64,000 bases of DNA from Heterobilharzia americana (Eukaryota > Platyhelminthes > Trematoda > Strigeidida > Schistosomatidae): positions 5,837,755 through 5,901,754 of the forward strand of contig OX104132.1 of assembly GCA_944470555.2 (NCBI GenBank). The letters are read 5' to 3'. Within the stretch, counting starts at the first letter, position 1; each line of letters begins with the position of its first letter. Below are positions 10,365 through 21,954 of this stretch, in pieces. Position numbers and translations under genes: made by a program. The notes under the pieces were generated by a model that saw nothing but the letters and a program-made list of their open reading frames with translations, was not told the origin of the DNA and made no database searches.

Positions 10365-11295
10365 GCGAACTAGGTTAAGGATAGAAAAGAAGTGGTGGTA
10401 GAATGCGTTAACCACTTCAATTGTTTGGGTTACATCAGCGTGAATGGGTTGGTTTCCTACAAAACCTCATCTCACATACAAAAGGTTCATTTGGGACTTA
10501 CCAATTTACGCCATCTGTAGCGTCGGCGAGATCATCGGCCACTTATTTAAGGACATGTATATTGTGCTGCAGTTCTCTCTATCCTGCTGTATGGCGGTAA
10601 CACATTGTCGTTGAAAGTGGATATAAACGGACTTCAGGTTTTCGACCACATGTGCCTTCGTAGCATTGCTCATATTTTGCGAAATCAATATGTGAGTAAT
10701 CTGGAGTTTGTGAGGAAGCTGTTAGACAAAGAAGATAAGTCAATCGATGAAGCTGTGAAACTTCAACGATTGATATGACTTGGACATGTGTCAGATAGAG
10801 AAAATCAATGTAGAACCTTGTACAGAAGTGTATCGGTTCAAATTGGTACACATTATAGCAACATTCAAAGAACAGTTGGTCGTCTACCTCGACGTCCAGT
10901 GCTAGCACAAGTTATATTAAATTGGATAAAGCCTCATGATGGTCGGAGAAAGATATGACACTAGTACATAAAGTCTCTGGGTGTTGATCTGAGTCGTTTT
11001 CGGAAATGCATCCCGTAGATAGTAGTAATTAGTGGTTGAGATCTCTTGGTGACATGGCTGAAAACCAGTCACAACGGTGCAGTTGTATTCACTTTTTGAC
11101 ATCTTCGAAATTTTGAACACATTTACTAGTCTTCAGTTATTTTTCCTCTTTTCGCCCTTGTAGTTTTATTTGCTTCAATATCAACCTTTTTCGACCCACT
11201 TTTCGTTTTTATGCTTCTGTGAACTGTGACAACTTGAAGTGATACATTTTTGTGCGAGATTTTACGTTGATTTATATATTCTGGTTATTTTTAAA
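10365..11295 (+). mobile_element. RTE-like LINE (family 2), 3' fragment
   Basis: Plus-strand remnant of the C-terminal reverse-transcriptase region of a second RTE family. Legible blocks include a VECVNHFNCLGY stretch (thumb), LLYGGNTLSLKVD, LQVFDHMCLRSIA, FVRKLLDKEDKSIDEAVKLQ and LGHVSDRE, separated by stops and frameshifts. It ends near 11295 with the family 3' signature (tgacaacttgaagtgatac, then ttttacgttgattt). The same order of blocks is seen in the long copy at 56390-59890. It lies in the intron after exon B, in sense orientation. Confidence 0.82.
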
Positions 11296-11461
11296 CAAAG
11301 ATTAATTGTTGAAATACATTTTAAAAAAGATTCAACATCAATTAGCTTGGAGATGGTGCAATTCAAATGGTGTTCCATTTCGAAACGTTATCAGTTAGGG
11401 TCTGTCAGTGAATCACTATAAAGTGTTTCGTTGACGATGGAGAAATGAATTCATTACAGTT

Positions 11462-11630
11462 TTAATGGGAATGCAATGGCGTCTGACATAATGAGTACTG
11501 GGTCCGAATCCCGGAGGGAACAACACTCACTGAAGTGCAGTGAGATCCTATCCAGCTGGCGAGTCCCAAACAGGACGAAACGCGCATCCTTGATTCCACT
11601 GATAGTCCCTGATGAACGTAACAAAATGTA
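11462..11630 (+). repeat. SINE-A (Sm-alpha-like) with near-complete hammerhead
   Basis: A tRNA-like head (gtccgaatccc as B box near 11501) precedes aacaacactcactgaagtgc and a hammerhead at about 11549-11594. Stem II (GTCC and GGAC around caaaca) and GAAA (11577-11580) are intact, and a palindromic stem III (near cgcgc) leads to an ATC cleavage triplet ending 11588. The first core strand is CTGGCGA (11556-11562) where the consensus is CTGANGA. The invariant A is replaced by G, which is expected to abolish cleavage. Confidence 0.8.
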
Positions 11631-11849
11631 ATTTCTTTTACTGGTGTACGATTCGTTCAACCAACTACCATTTAAATCTCACAGTTTTCGCCGAAACTGT
11701 TGTCCTGTAATTTGATATCGTCCTAAGTGATATCATAAAACGCTTGTTGTTATTGCTAATGTTGTCACGACCCAGGTTTTTATTTCTTCTCTAATCATCA
11801 TCTGATATTAATAACGCTGATTCGCCAAACCAAAACTATCTCAGATAGA

Positions 11850-12040
11850 AAAATGGAGCTATAGCTCAGTGGTTTCGAGATATGACCACCAACTATTGGG
11901 TCAAGACTTGGTCCACTTAATGAGGTTTGGTCAGCCAGGTAGTATTACTAACCTTCACACAATTGGCGTAGCTCATTGCCTACTGAACGGATGTACAAAA
12001 GGTAGCTGAACGCGTTCCATCCGTTTTGCTTGTTCATCCA
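11850..12040 (+). repeat. SINE-C, plus-strand copy
   Basis: Shares the head (gctatagctcagtggttt) and body (gaggtttggtcagccaggta, cttcacacaattggcgtag) of the SINE-C copy at 8668. About three quarters of positions match by eye. Confidence 0.7.
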
Positions 12041-12204
12041 GATAGTCTAATAACTAATACAACGTCCCCTGTCTAATCCAGCTGGATTTGGATTTAGATA
12101 TGAAGATATGACTGGACAACTAGTATGATGACGGTCAACTGACACCTATGCATTACGCTATAGTGAAGTGAAACCCTTTGGTTAAAGTGAAGCTGAGACC
12201 TGGT

Positions 12205-12300
12205 CAGTAACTTAATGTTGTATTACTCACTTGATAGAGCGTCAAGTCGGTAATCCAGATGTCATGAATTCGAATCCTGTCGAGTCCCCTGTTTTCATTT
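12205..12300 (+). repeat. tRNA-like SINE head
   Basis: Contains cacttgatagagcgtcaag (A-box region) and attcgaatcctgtcgagtcc (B-box region) at tRNA-like spacing. The arms do not fold into a full cloverleaf, so it is treated as SINE-derived. Confidence 0.45.
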
Positions 12301-13575
12301 CCTTTGCAATCACCAGTGCGTAATAAAGGTGCTTTAGCTTCCTCAGCACTATCCTTTATTATGATTCTTTTTATTTTCTGGTAGATTTCGTATAAGAATT
12401 GGATGACGTACACGACATGTTCCGGTTAACTGGACGCGCTGAAATGATATTCGAATGCCTAATTAGGTTTGCAGATAATGAACAGCAGTATTGCCCACGT
12501 ATCATAATACACTATCCAAAACTTTGCATTTTTGTTTTTCTATTTCTTTTTTTTTCATTCGCTTGCCCTAAGATGTGTCAACTTAAACCGTCCCACGGTA
12601 GTGCCAGATCCCTTATTGATTTTGGTCGGAAACACACTGATGGTTCTAGCATGTTATCTTTGTGTTTCAGTGTTTAAATACGAGTTGCAGAGGGATAAAA
12701 GCCATTTGAGCTACGATACTCAACTGCTGTCGCATCTCAGGGCCCACGTACAGGTTTATCAACTAAGCTACGACCACATTTTTTGCGTGTAAATTTCGGT
12801 AGGCCCATCGGTATTGATCTATAGGTTGACATTTGATTGACCTAGTCATTAGTCCAAACTTCAGCATCAATCACTCTTGAGAACCCTCCAGAATCCTAAT
12901 CATAGCCAATTAACGTCATTTTGTTCAACGTTGGAATGTACACCTCTCTGAATTGGTACATGTCTTATTTCTGACAGGCTGTTTGTTTGTCAAACGAACA
13001 TCTAAACACAATACTCTCCACTGTATTTATGTTCATCGATGTGACCACAGTTTGTGTGCAAACACATTCTCTATCAGTCTATTCGAATAATGCATTGTAA
13101 TACTGTGTATCAGTATGCGAAGGTATGCCTGGTACTTGTAAGTTGTTCATCACCAGGAATAGATCTTCATTCGCCTACTCATAAGGCACAGGAATCAGTC
13201 ATGCGTTAAATAACTTCTGTGCTAATTAATATACTTGTTTGTTATGCACATATTTAGAGTTATCTATCATTCATCACTCGAAGTCCTCATGATTAGAGTT
13301 GGGGCGGGCCGGGGGGTATCCTTGATACGCGTTAGCATCTGTAAGTGTCTTTGAGATGGCCAGTGTCACTTGTGCTATTCTAAGTATTTTTCTCCGTTAT
13401 TTTTAAATCGAAAAAGTTGGCCATGTTTTTTGTTATATTTTTGGTTATTTTTGAAGTACCAGGGTTACTGTGATTCCATTTGACTACTCCGCTCTAATGA
13501 CTGGCTTACTACTAGACGACGGATTTCGCCAGTATGTTCAACTAATGTTTCTCTCACTTTTCATATCTAATATAG
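12301..13575. other. Intron of the PICALM-like gene, nothing else recognised
   Basis: AT-rich DNA with several short open frames, including a 92-codon one at 12399-12677. None has splice support or a recognisable domain. Confidence 0.5.
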
Positions 13576-13727
13576 GTTTGAAACCTATTCCATCAACTGT
13601 TCCGATTCGTCCTGCTGTTGTGGCTGCTTCACAGAATAAGAATCCGCTCGATGCCTTGGACAGTACATTATCAAATTTAGCATCAAGCTTAGGCGGTCAA
13701 CCGACCTGGGGTACTAGTAATGTGAAG
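13576..13727 (+). CDS. PICALM: PICALM/AP180-like clathrin assembly protein, exon C
   Basis: The most diagnostic exon: 152 nt between an acceptor (taatatag, ending 13575) and a donor (gtaatt at 13728). It encodes GLKPIPSTVPIRP, then NPLDALDSTLSNLASSLGG, then QPTWGTSNVK. The LDSTLSNLASSLG block followed by a Trp segment and Lys-rich sequence corresponds to the LDSSLANLVGNLG region of animal PICALM/AP180 tails. These proteins bind PIP2, AP2 and clathrin and set coated-vesicle size at the plasma membrane. It enters in the phase left by exon B and ends on a codon boundary. Confidence 0.72.
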
Positions 13728-13815
13728 GTAATTTTCCGCTTATTTACTCACCTTTCTTCAATCCTTCCTGTTATATATTCATGGAACTGATCGCTTTGTC
13801 ACTTTTCTTTTCCAG

Positions 13816-13848
13816 AAAAAGCCGTTAAGTGAAACAGGGAAACCTTTG
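13816..13848 (+). CDS. PICALM: PICALM/AP180-like clathrin assembly protein, exon D (micro-exon)
   Basis: A 33-nt exon of 11 codons, KKPLSETGKPL, flanked by a strong acceptor (cttttccag, ending 13815) and a donor (gtaaga at 13849). It follows exon C after an 88-nt intron and keeps the frame. The sequence continues the exon C alignment (basic segment after the Trp block in PICALM). No later exon could be identified, so the rest of the gene is either beyond recognition here or further right. Confidence 0.62.
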
Positions 13849-13959
13849 GTAAGATTTTATCCCTTTCAGGTTGAATATTTTTTAATCGTGTTACCATCAG
13901 CAGATTGCTTTCAATCATTTTGCCCATTATGGTTATACATTTCAATAACTTGATAGATC

Positions 13960-14520
13960 CTTATGTTCAGGCGAATGATATGAAAAGGCTCCAGGTATTC
14001 AGCCACTGTTACCTTCGTAGCATACATAGTTTGTGTGTCATGATGTGATCACGTCAGCAACGTAGAAGTTAGACATAGAGTTGTAGGGAGAAAGAAGTAA
14101 ATGTTGTGGTTGTGGGTCTTCATTAACTCATATGGCTGGGACATGTCTTATGCTTGCTTAGTAACCGTTTGTTTTGTCCTGGGTCGTTGACTGAAGTAGG
14201 TTTCTTGGACTGGGATAAGGTTAGGTGCGGTTAAATCAAACTAGCTTGACCAGTAGTGTAAAATGTAGACTTGTTGCTTGGAGGTCGGCGTGACAACCGT
14301 TATCGCAATATGGCTCAAAACCGATTTCTGTGGCACATACATCCACACATTATCTTCATCCTATTGGTCATGACGAATTTTATTATCTCTTTATTCCTTC
14401 TGTCGTTTCATGACAAAGTGGTAACTTTGTCTACCTTCATATTTCAGATCATCTTCCAACATTTTGATGAGTTTTTCGTCGATATCTTTTATGTGCCTGT
14501 TTGATTTTGTTCATCTTTAT
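13960..14520 (+). mobile_element. RTE-like LINE (family 2), 3' fragment
   Basis: Plus-strand fragment recognisable from the block encoding MKRLQVFSHCYLRSI, followed by the LGHVL-like block, the CRLVAWRSA-like block and the MAQNRFLWHIH block of the family's C-terminus. Several frameshifts. It ends in the tail region with cctgtttgattttg. Confidence 0.72.
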
Positions 14521-14679
14521 TTCCATTAACTTCTCATCTACTTTTATGATCAATTGTAGTGGTGCAGTCCCATTATTCTGAATGTCTTTGTATTATTTTA
14601 TCGTGTGGCGGAACCACTGTGTGAGCAGTGTTAAGGTCAGGCTAGGGGTATTAGGAAAATAGTCAAGTCGATTGGTGAA

Positions 14680-15160
14680 GTTGTAGATCTTCATAGTGTG
14701 AGGTGGCTTAGGCATGTGTCGCGCATGCAAAGTCACCACCTACTATGATGTACCATGCTGCGGAAGGCTGGATTAGAATGGAAGAGTATTCAGGGTGGGC
14801 ATATCAGGACATGACACCGGTTGATGAAGTCTGCGACTTTTGTTCGGAGCCGTACTGGAAAATGTAGACTACCTGCCTGGAGTCCTTGAGAGTAAAGGGA
14901 ATCAGTGGTTGAGGACTTCTGGTGAAATGGCTAGGACTCGGGCACAATAGCGCAGATGTATTCACTCTAACATCTAAGACCTGATTATTTGCACTAGCTT
15001 TTTAACTTCAAATTGTTTATTCTCTCTTTCACACAGCTTTGTATACTTCAGTGTCACTCTTCTTCTTTCCATTCGTTCTTTGTGAACAACTGCGAAGAGT
15101 GTGTGGCAAGTTGAGCTGATGCACCTGTGTGCAAGGTTCTACGTTGATTTTACCAGTCAG
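14680..15160 (+). mobile_element. RTE-like LINE (family 2), 3' fragment
   Basis: A second, separate 3' fragment on the plus strand. It contains gcatgtgtcgcgcatgcaaa, the ggcatatcaggacatgacac segment and the gaatcagtggttgaggac segment, in the order found in the long copy at 57-60 kb, then the tail ending near ctacgttgattttacc. Confidence 0.72.
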
Positions 15161-16139
15161 TCATTTCATCTTGTTTATTATTACTGTTACAGTTTGGAAA
15201 ACTGAATTCGCATGCGTAAGTACTCACTTCCAAAATCTAATTACGTCACTACCTTATTACACATTGGTTTGCATGTGTACGTAAAATAACTGGACTTTTA
15301 TTTTTCATCAGATGTAAGTGGAACGTCCTAATATTGTACAAAGCCAGTACTTGTTTAGAATTCTTCATTTCACTACATTTTTAAGCTGAAACAGTGTTTA
15401 AATAGTTACTTATCTATATTTATGAATAGATATTTTCCTTTCTGCTTGTTTTTTTATCCAGTACTAATCTATCGCAGATCACCCAGTCGGAGAGGCGCAG
15501 AATAATACATGTGCTAATATTATGTTATGGAAACCTTATCTATCTACATATAACATGGCATTTTTGTCACCCTTCATTAATATTGTTATTATCAATGACA
15601 CTGATGTTTGCAGCCATCATGCTGATTTCTACTATATTTTTTTCTTCCTTAGTTCCTTTTATTATGTCTTCAGAGCTCTATTAATTACTCGTATATATAT
15701 ATAACCTGCGAAAAAACTTTCAATTGGCATTGTTCTTAAGATGTGAATCTGTCATAAGACGACAATGCTCGACTTTCGTGATTCTCGATGATGTTTCTTT
15801 AATTTGCTTTATTTCATTTAACCCTACGCAGCTCCAAAGTGAAAGAAACAAGCTTCCATTCAAAATGCAGTGTTTTTTTGTATGCACTCGTGGGCTACTA
15901 ATGTTAGGCGAAGGTTGGAGGTGTAACTTAGTTATTTTAAATGATTATTTCCAACTAAAATTTCGATGTTTCAGATAAGTGCCTGCGTAGTCTATTGTGC
16001 ATTTTGAATGTGTCCGCCAAGTTCTTCCAATGTTTATGAATGATTTAGTAGGAGATTTGATAATGTTCTGTTGTTTAGATGTAACATTCATTCTGCAAAC
16101 AAGGAAACCCATTATGATAGTTGCATTACCCTAAATGCT
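15161..16139. other. AT-rich DNA, nothing recognised
   Basis: No exon or repeat could be supported. A pyrimidine tract and AG at about 15450-15465 resemble an acceptor, but no open frame follows. Confidence 0.45.
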
Positions 16140-16540
16140 GTGAAAATCAGTTAGTGGCCGAAGTAGGTCCAGGCTGTAAAAAGGCCCGAGGTGGCATCAG
16201 TGTATGATGTCTTTGACTGTTGGTTTGAGCCATGTGGGGCGATGCAGACTAGTCGGTTGGGGTCTGAGGGAGAAGAGGAAACCAGTGGTTGGAGACTCTA
16301 GGTGATATAGCTCAGAACCTCTGTCAGTGGCACAGATGCATATACATACATTATCCTCATCTCAACGATCCTATACTGAATCTCGCCATTTTCTCATTCT
16401 TCCTTTTGACTGAACTTTCTTATCTTCATCTTGCATCTCACTGCCTTTTTACTTGATGTACTGATATGAGGTGTGACAACTCGGACCGTTACGCAGTAAT
16501 GCCTGGTACAATGTTGATATGATGATGAGTGACTGTTTTG
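16140..16540 (+). mobile_element. RTE-like LINE (family 2), 3' fragment
   Basis: Plus-strand tail fragment: gtggccgaagtaggtccagg, a segment matching the MAQNRS block, and the 3' signature (gaggtgtgacaactcggacc near 16468). Followed almost at once by an inverted copy. Confidence 0.68.
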
Positions 16541-16639
16541 CAATTTATCTTATGTTTTAAGTTAACTGCAGTCTAACTGACGCCTTTGTCTTAAAGCCTG
16601 CAGTTATATGCCAATAGCACTACAATTATTACAGTAAAC

Positions 16640-17060
16640 GCTTTTCAGCCGTGTGTGATACATACGTCAGATAGACAGACAGAATCAATGTGGATCCTCA
16701 TACACAAGTGCATCGGCTCACTGTAATATACAAAGAAGACTGATATCGAAGTAAACAAAGGTGCATGGAACGTGAAATTTAAAAATGAAGGTTAGTCAAA
16801 ACATTCAAGCTTTAGAAGGAACCAAACTTCGAATACATCTGCTCCGCTGGTCGGTTTTCAGCCGTTCCACCAACTTTCCTATGGTTTCGAGGACCCCAAC
16901 TAGGTAGTCTATGCGCCTAAAACCAACCGTCATGGAACGGAACAACGTCTTATCCTGGCCACCCTGGATCTTATCCTAATCTAGCTTCCCGCAGCATGGC
17001 ACAACGTAGTAGGCGGTGGCTTTGCGTGCGCAGCACATGTTCAAACCTCAGCCGTTGAAG
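16640..17060 (-). mobile_element. RTE-like LINE (family 2), 3' fragment, inverted
   Basis: Read on the minus strand it begins with catgtgctgcgcacgcaaag (compare 14720 on the plus strand), runs through the gccatgctgcgggaagctag block and ends at the family tail near 16640. It is head-to-head inverted with respect to the fragments to its left. Confidence 0.7.
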
Positions 17061-18306
17061 GCTCATAACGTCATCTGGCTTTCCCTGCGTTCACGTAACG
17101 TCGACAGTACCCACACGGTGACTACCTTACTTTTGGTGATTCAGTTGATGCTCGGAAAATATGTGTTCAGTTATTACTTCCTTCAAACCTTATATAGCAT
17201 ACGAATCCACATATTTACCAAAGTTTCTCAATCTATAACAAGTACTTCAGTAAACACCCTAGACAGTCTTATTGTCAATGTACATACAGTCCCGGGTTAG
17301 TAAATTAAACTATTCTTTATCATATCGTTCCTCTGGGCATTTGGATGCTATATATAGGTTGTGGTGAGACAAGTAATGTATTCTGAGGACATTCTACTAC
17401 AGATAGTCAGCGAGAGCTCTGCTTTGTCAGTGGGAATAGAGTTTTCAGGTTTCCATTATGGCAATCTGTGTCGTTCCATTAGGTTGACTTTCAGGTTTTT
17501 CGGAACCAGGAAGGAAATTGCGACCGTTCCAAACCTAGGACGTACTCAAACAATACATACATGGAACCCAAGAAACCATTGTTCGCTAATTCTACAACAC
17601 GAAGTTTGATCACGAGCAGACATTAGCTGGAAACACTGGCGAGTTTTCTCATCAGAACCAAGGAGGTCTCAATAAAACGTACCCACTAGTTTGTAAGGAG
17701 TCTGTGCCAGGGAGCACTTCACCATTCAGCCACTGGTTTGGCACCTAGTACTCCACAATTTCCAACTTTATCAGTCCAAGATGGTTCGCCAAGCTAGTTG
17801 CTCAGCTTGAATCAAATTATATCGCTGTCGAGGTGCTTGTTCTCTGTATGTCTGAATTGGTCTACCAACAAGGGTATTTCAGCGTTGTGCTTGGGAAATA
17901 TATTATCGTATATAGAAGTTTATTGGTTACATGGTTCATATTCTCAAGTGAGTTATTACTTGAGAACTGAACCAATACGCATATGCGTATTTTATTCAGA
18001 GCCCTACTCATGGTCAGTTATTTGATGAGATGGGAGTGTAGCCTCAACCAGTACCACCACACCTATGTTGCTGAAGCTGTCAGTCTTAAATTCACATACG
18101 TGAAAAGTGTTTTAGGTAATAAAAAAAAAAGATGCGAAGTTGTCTTTATTCAAACTTGACATAATTTTGTACCTAAGTTTGAAGGCGTTATAAAATTTGA
18201 TAAGCCAATAAGATGCTTAGACGTATACTTTAAAATAACGGCTGAAATTCCATACAATGATTTTGGTGAGTAAATATACTTGGATAAATAAGCGCATATA
18301 ACTTAC
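17061..18306. other. Unassigned DNA left of the candidate exon
   Basis: Contains open frames at 17016-17300 and 17361-17609 (+) without a recognisable domain, and an A-run at 18120-18130. It looks like old repeat sequence, but no family could be named. Confidence 0.4.
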
Positions 18307-18494
18307 CTGAATCCTGTAATGCGTCTGTGCAATACATGTCGAATAATCTGATGACGTTCATATTTGCCGTAGGTTTTTGTACGAATGTTTGTGAACAGAT
18401 AAGAGCCGGGAATATTAGAAAGGCCGAAATCGCAATGAACATTGATACAGCAGAAAGAAACAGTACATCGGTCTTGATCTCAAAGTTGAGTTCA
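18307..18494 (-). CDS. Candidate internal or first exon of a membrane or secreted protein
   Basis: On the minus strand, 188 nt lie between an acceptor-like tcttcttcag (adjacent to 18494) and a perfect donor CAG|GTAAGT (gtaagt is 18301-18306). The frame reads about 62 residues: ELNFEIKTDVLFLSAVS, a hydrophobic stretch MFIAISAFLIFPALICS, then a polar segment NMNVIRLFDMYCTDALQDS with one Cys. The hydrophobic stretch could be a transmembrane helix, or a signal peptide if the Met at 18440-18442 is a start. An in-frame stop lies just upstream of the acceptor. The family is not recognised. No partner exon was found on this strand, so it may also be a chance frame or part of an unknown element. Confidence 0.35.
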
Positions 18495-19070
18495 CTGAAG
18501 AAGACTCAATTTGCTAATAGATTGTTTGTGAAACATATTAGCATGGTCGAAGCTCCGTAACAGCTAAGAACTCCACAAATTCGAGGGGACATCTGCAAAG
18601 CGTTTTACAAATAGGTCTAAATGTTATGAAATCAGTGGTATTGTAACATCTAGCAGTGATGTGTTTTGCGTCCAAGGAACATGTAAACACATCTCGAAAG
18701 ACATTTAGAGTATCCTGACGATCCAGTGTTCACTAGGCTTTGATATTTTGCTGTGGACGTTTCGCCACGAGGTTTAGTAAAATTATCAGCACCAACTTCA
18801 TAAATACATGAGGCATATTCAAATGACTAGGTATTTTTTACTGACCTTGATTTTTATCCATTTTTAGGTTGTGGGAGTTATTTTGTCACACCTTGACCTT
18901 AAATTTTACCCGGTTACATCGGAAGAGAATCCTTGTTAAAGTGAGACTGTGCTGTTTGTAACTTCCATACAGTCCTTCGTTATCAACTTGTTTGCTAACG
19001 TTACCCTTATTTGATAAGCTGCATTTTCTGAGTAGGTTGGGTCTATGTCCACGTGCCGACAACTGAATTT

Positions 19071-19640
19071 TTATTGGGGTGTCATATTACTAGAAATTCG
19101 CTTGCAGATTTCGAACCTGCTCTTTGGAGGATTTCCACATTCTCCCCCAGTTGAATTTGTGATCGTGATAGCCCATATGCCCTGAAACCAAGGGAGTCGC
19201 AGCATTTCTCCCCACCGGCATTTGGTTTTCATTAATTCTTTGTGCGATTTCACGGCTAGGCTGGGCAATGTAGTATTGTGAACAATCTTTGCAGTTGATT
19301 TTGTACATTATATTTGTCTTTTTAATGATAATAGTTGCCTTATTTTTAAAGATATTTCGGGAACACTACAGAATTTTCAGCATGTCAAATGGCATCAAGT
19401 GAACAGCAGTATTGTATATGTAGTAATTTCGCTGGTTTATATAACATTCTAATCTCTAACAGACGAAGCAATCTGTTTACCGTTTCTGAGAAATCCTTAA
19501 TGTACCGTACAGCAACGCGCTTGTCGATTCGTAGTGATTGTGCTGCTCCCTCCTCTGCTGATAAATATTTATGACAAACTTGCGGGGATAATCGCTGAAT
19601 TTGAACACTTCGCACACATGTTTGCTCTCTCCTTTCGTAG
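19071..19640 (-). mobile_element. Penelope-like element, 3' part with GIY-YIG endonuclease
   Basis: The minus-strand frame at 19090-19308 reads YKINCKDCSQYYIAQPSREI, then HMGYHDHKFNWGRMW, which fits the GIY-YIG endonuclease of Penelope-like elements (start VYKI-C-DC--YYVGQTGR, then the HKFNW block). The preceding frame (19385-19615) contains RYIKDFSETVNRLL and LEIRMLYKP, which fit the linker between reverse transcriptase and nuclease in these elements. The nuclease would nick target DNA. Stops and a frame change make it a dead fragment. The reverse transcriptase proper is not recognisable to the right. Confidence 0.75.
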
Positions 19641-21954
19641 CTTTCTATGCTGTAACTTGTTTCTGCTCTTAAGAATATTGTTATTACACTACATTACTTT
19701 TGGACTGTAGAATGATTGCTGGTGTAGCTAAAAAATTCGACCCGTGTTGTTATCCTGCACACCCAAGTTTGCAAATTCCCGTCGTGGGTTCTGCAGACGC
19801 AGAAAACTAAGAGTAGAATCCCATCGTCAACTTCCTTCACTTTTGAGTAGTAAATTCCTTCAGATGTTTGGTTAATTAGTTTGTTTTCTCATCTTTCTTC
19901 GAAATTACGGGTGTGTCGTCATCGTACTGGGCTCGTGCTTTTGGCTTGGTAAGAGAGATTACTATTGATTTCAGCAGCCGTCTCAGTGTTCCAGCAACCA
20001 ATCCTGATATTGGTGATCCCATAGCTGTCTCTTTAGTTTGTTCTTAAATCTTCCCATCAGTTTGTAAATAGGTTGTGAGACAGGCTGATCAACCCTACTA
20101 GTTTTGGAACGGTGATTTCCGTATTGTTTGGAAGGATTTGGTCGCTGATGCTTATATTGATGGCTGCTGCTAATTTCCTTATCATTTCTACCCGCTGTGT
20201 TTGGTTCAGATGTTGTTTTGAGTTGCGATTAACGTTGTTGTATTTGATTAGTCCGTTGTATGCATCCAGGGTCACTAGGAGCATTAATTTTTTACCACTC
20301 TATTGTACGATATTCCATGCAGTAAAAGTTAGTTGGTGTTCTGCATCTAACTTTTTGCAGAAAGATGCTCCGCGATATAGGTCGCTATCGAGTGCAGCAT
20401 TGCCGACCTACAAGCTAGCAACCGAAACCCAGGAGAAAAATGCACTTATAATATCGAACAATAAAAGCGGCTGTCCGCACACACGACTGTGTGGTTTAGA
20501 AGCAGTTGCGACCTGTCAGATTCTATATTCACCAAAAGCTGCGACTATTTCACATTGTCACGATAAATTTTTGTCATATCGTTGACAGGAAAGCAAAGTC
20601 GAGAAGAAATTTAGTGAGACCTTTTTCATTAAGACTACCAAGACAGCTAAGGCTGTTTGCAGCGACCTCATCATCCATCTCAGACAATCGCTGTGTAGTA
20701 AGTGTAAGGACCAAAACCCAATTATTTTGGTCCGAACGCAGGAAACAACTAGGCAGTACCAAACTAACGCGATTCGGACAAGTTTCTGCGTTCTACTGTA
20801 TAGTTTCCGAACTTTCGTGAGTGACGCAAAGTCAAAGATTGGATCAACAATATTGAAAACACGACTTGTAGTAAATCGGTGATACACTCATAACAAATCT
20901 GTAGTACTGCCAACGCAACAATAAGCTATACCAGAATTATGAAAACACATCAACAGTGCTGTCGAGCAACTATAAAGTTCAAACGTCCTCGGGAACAAAT
21001 ACGTACTACCCAATAGAAGTTGGTTAACCAAATACAATTGTTAAGTACTTGAGAATCGATAAGAATATTCGCGACAAAAAGGGGATCAAAAACTCTATTT
21101 AACAGAATCAAACCAGTAAATAAACGTTTCCAATAGCCAGTTAAAAGGTGAGCAGTCAAACCACAGCACAACTTTGAGGTAAAACAAAATGTCGGGAGTG
21201 GTAAAACAATGTCACGTTGTCAACAGTCCAGCATCACACAATAGCAAAGTAAAGCATTCATGATGAGTCTCAGTTAAACAAAGACAAATAATGAGTGTAG
21301 AGTCAAAGAAGCCAGTCAAATAACGTAATAACGTTACAGCGGTTAGGTATAAAGCCACTATCCATAACGAGGGTAAAAATGCTCAAATAAATGACACTAC
21401 TGTCAAATAGGGTGATCGGGAGAGATTTCCAAATCATTTTTTCCGTTACAGTAAGCACTCCTAAAGTGCCTGAACAACAGTGGAAATGGATGGAGGATTA
21501 CGACTGAGATGCTCACTTTGTTATAACTTTGCACACAAACTCGCAGTTGTGGTGGAAACCTGGATCATCTGTAGTCGTTGTACTGACAGAGTTTCAGGGC
21601 CCAATTTAATGCCACTTAGCAGTTGGATACATCTTGCACTTTGTCTCTCAGCTTCCTGCTAATGGCATGCAATAGGAGCAATAACTGCTCTAGGCAATGT
21701 CCACAACGTTATCTACTAGCTGCAACCAAACAGTCTTGCCTGAAAATTTTGAGGCTCCAACTACGATCTTAAGATACGAGGGCGTCGAATACAGTTGCGT
21801 ATTTTGTCTATATCTGGTGTCATCGAAAAGACTAGGAAATGTGTGACAATTATTCATGACATTAAATAAGGACCAAAAAGAAATCGACCAAGACTAAATT
21901 GTCCCCCTACTGATAACCATCTGTTGTAGAAAAATTACAGGTTAAAGCAACAGT
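19641..21954. other. Unassigned DNA, probably old repeats
   Basis: Frames at 20057-20284 (-) and 20112-20585 (+) overlap and neither shows a known domain. The segment 20700-21420 is AC-rich on this strand and unlike its surroundings. The phrase aaggaccaaaa occurs near 20705 and 21867. No gene could be supported. Confidence 0.4.

Noticed and set aside
12399..12677. 92-codon + strand frame in the PICALM-like intron
   Set aside because: No acceptor in phase with neighbouring exons, no known domain, and the second half is low-complexity Phe-rich sequence.
20057..20585. Overlapping frames on both strands suggesting a gene or a Penelope reverse transcriptase
   Set aside because: No reverse transcriptase motif could be aligned and no splice sites were convincing, although a Penelope nuclease lies nearby.
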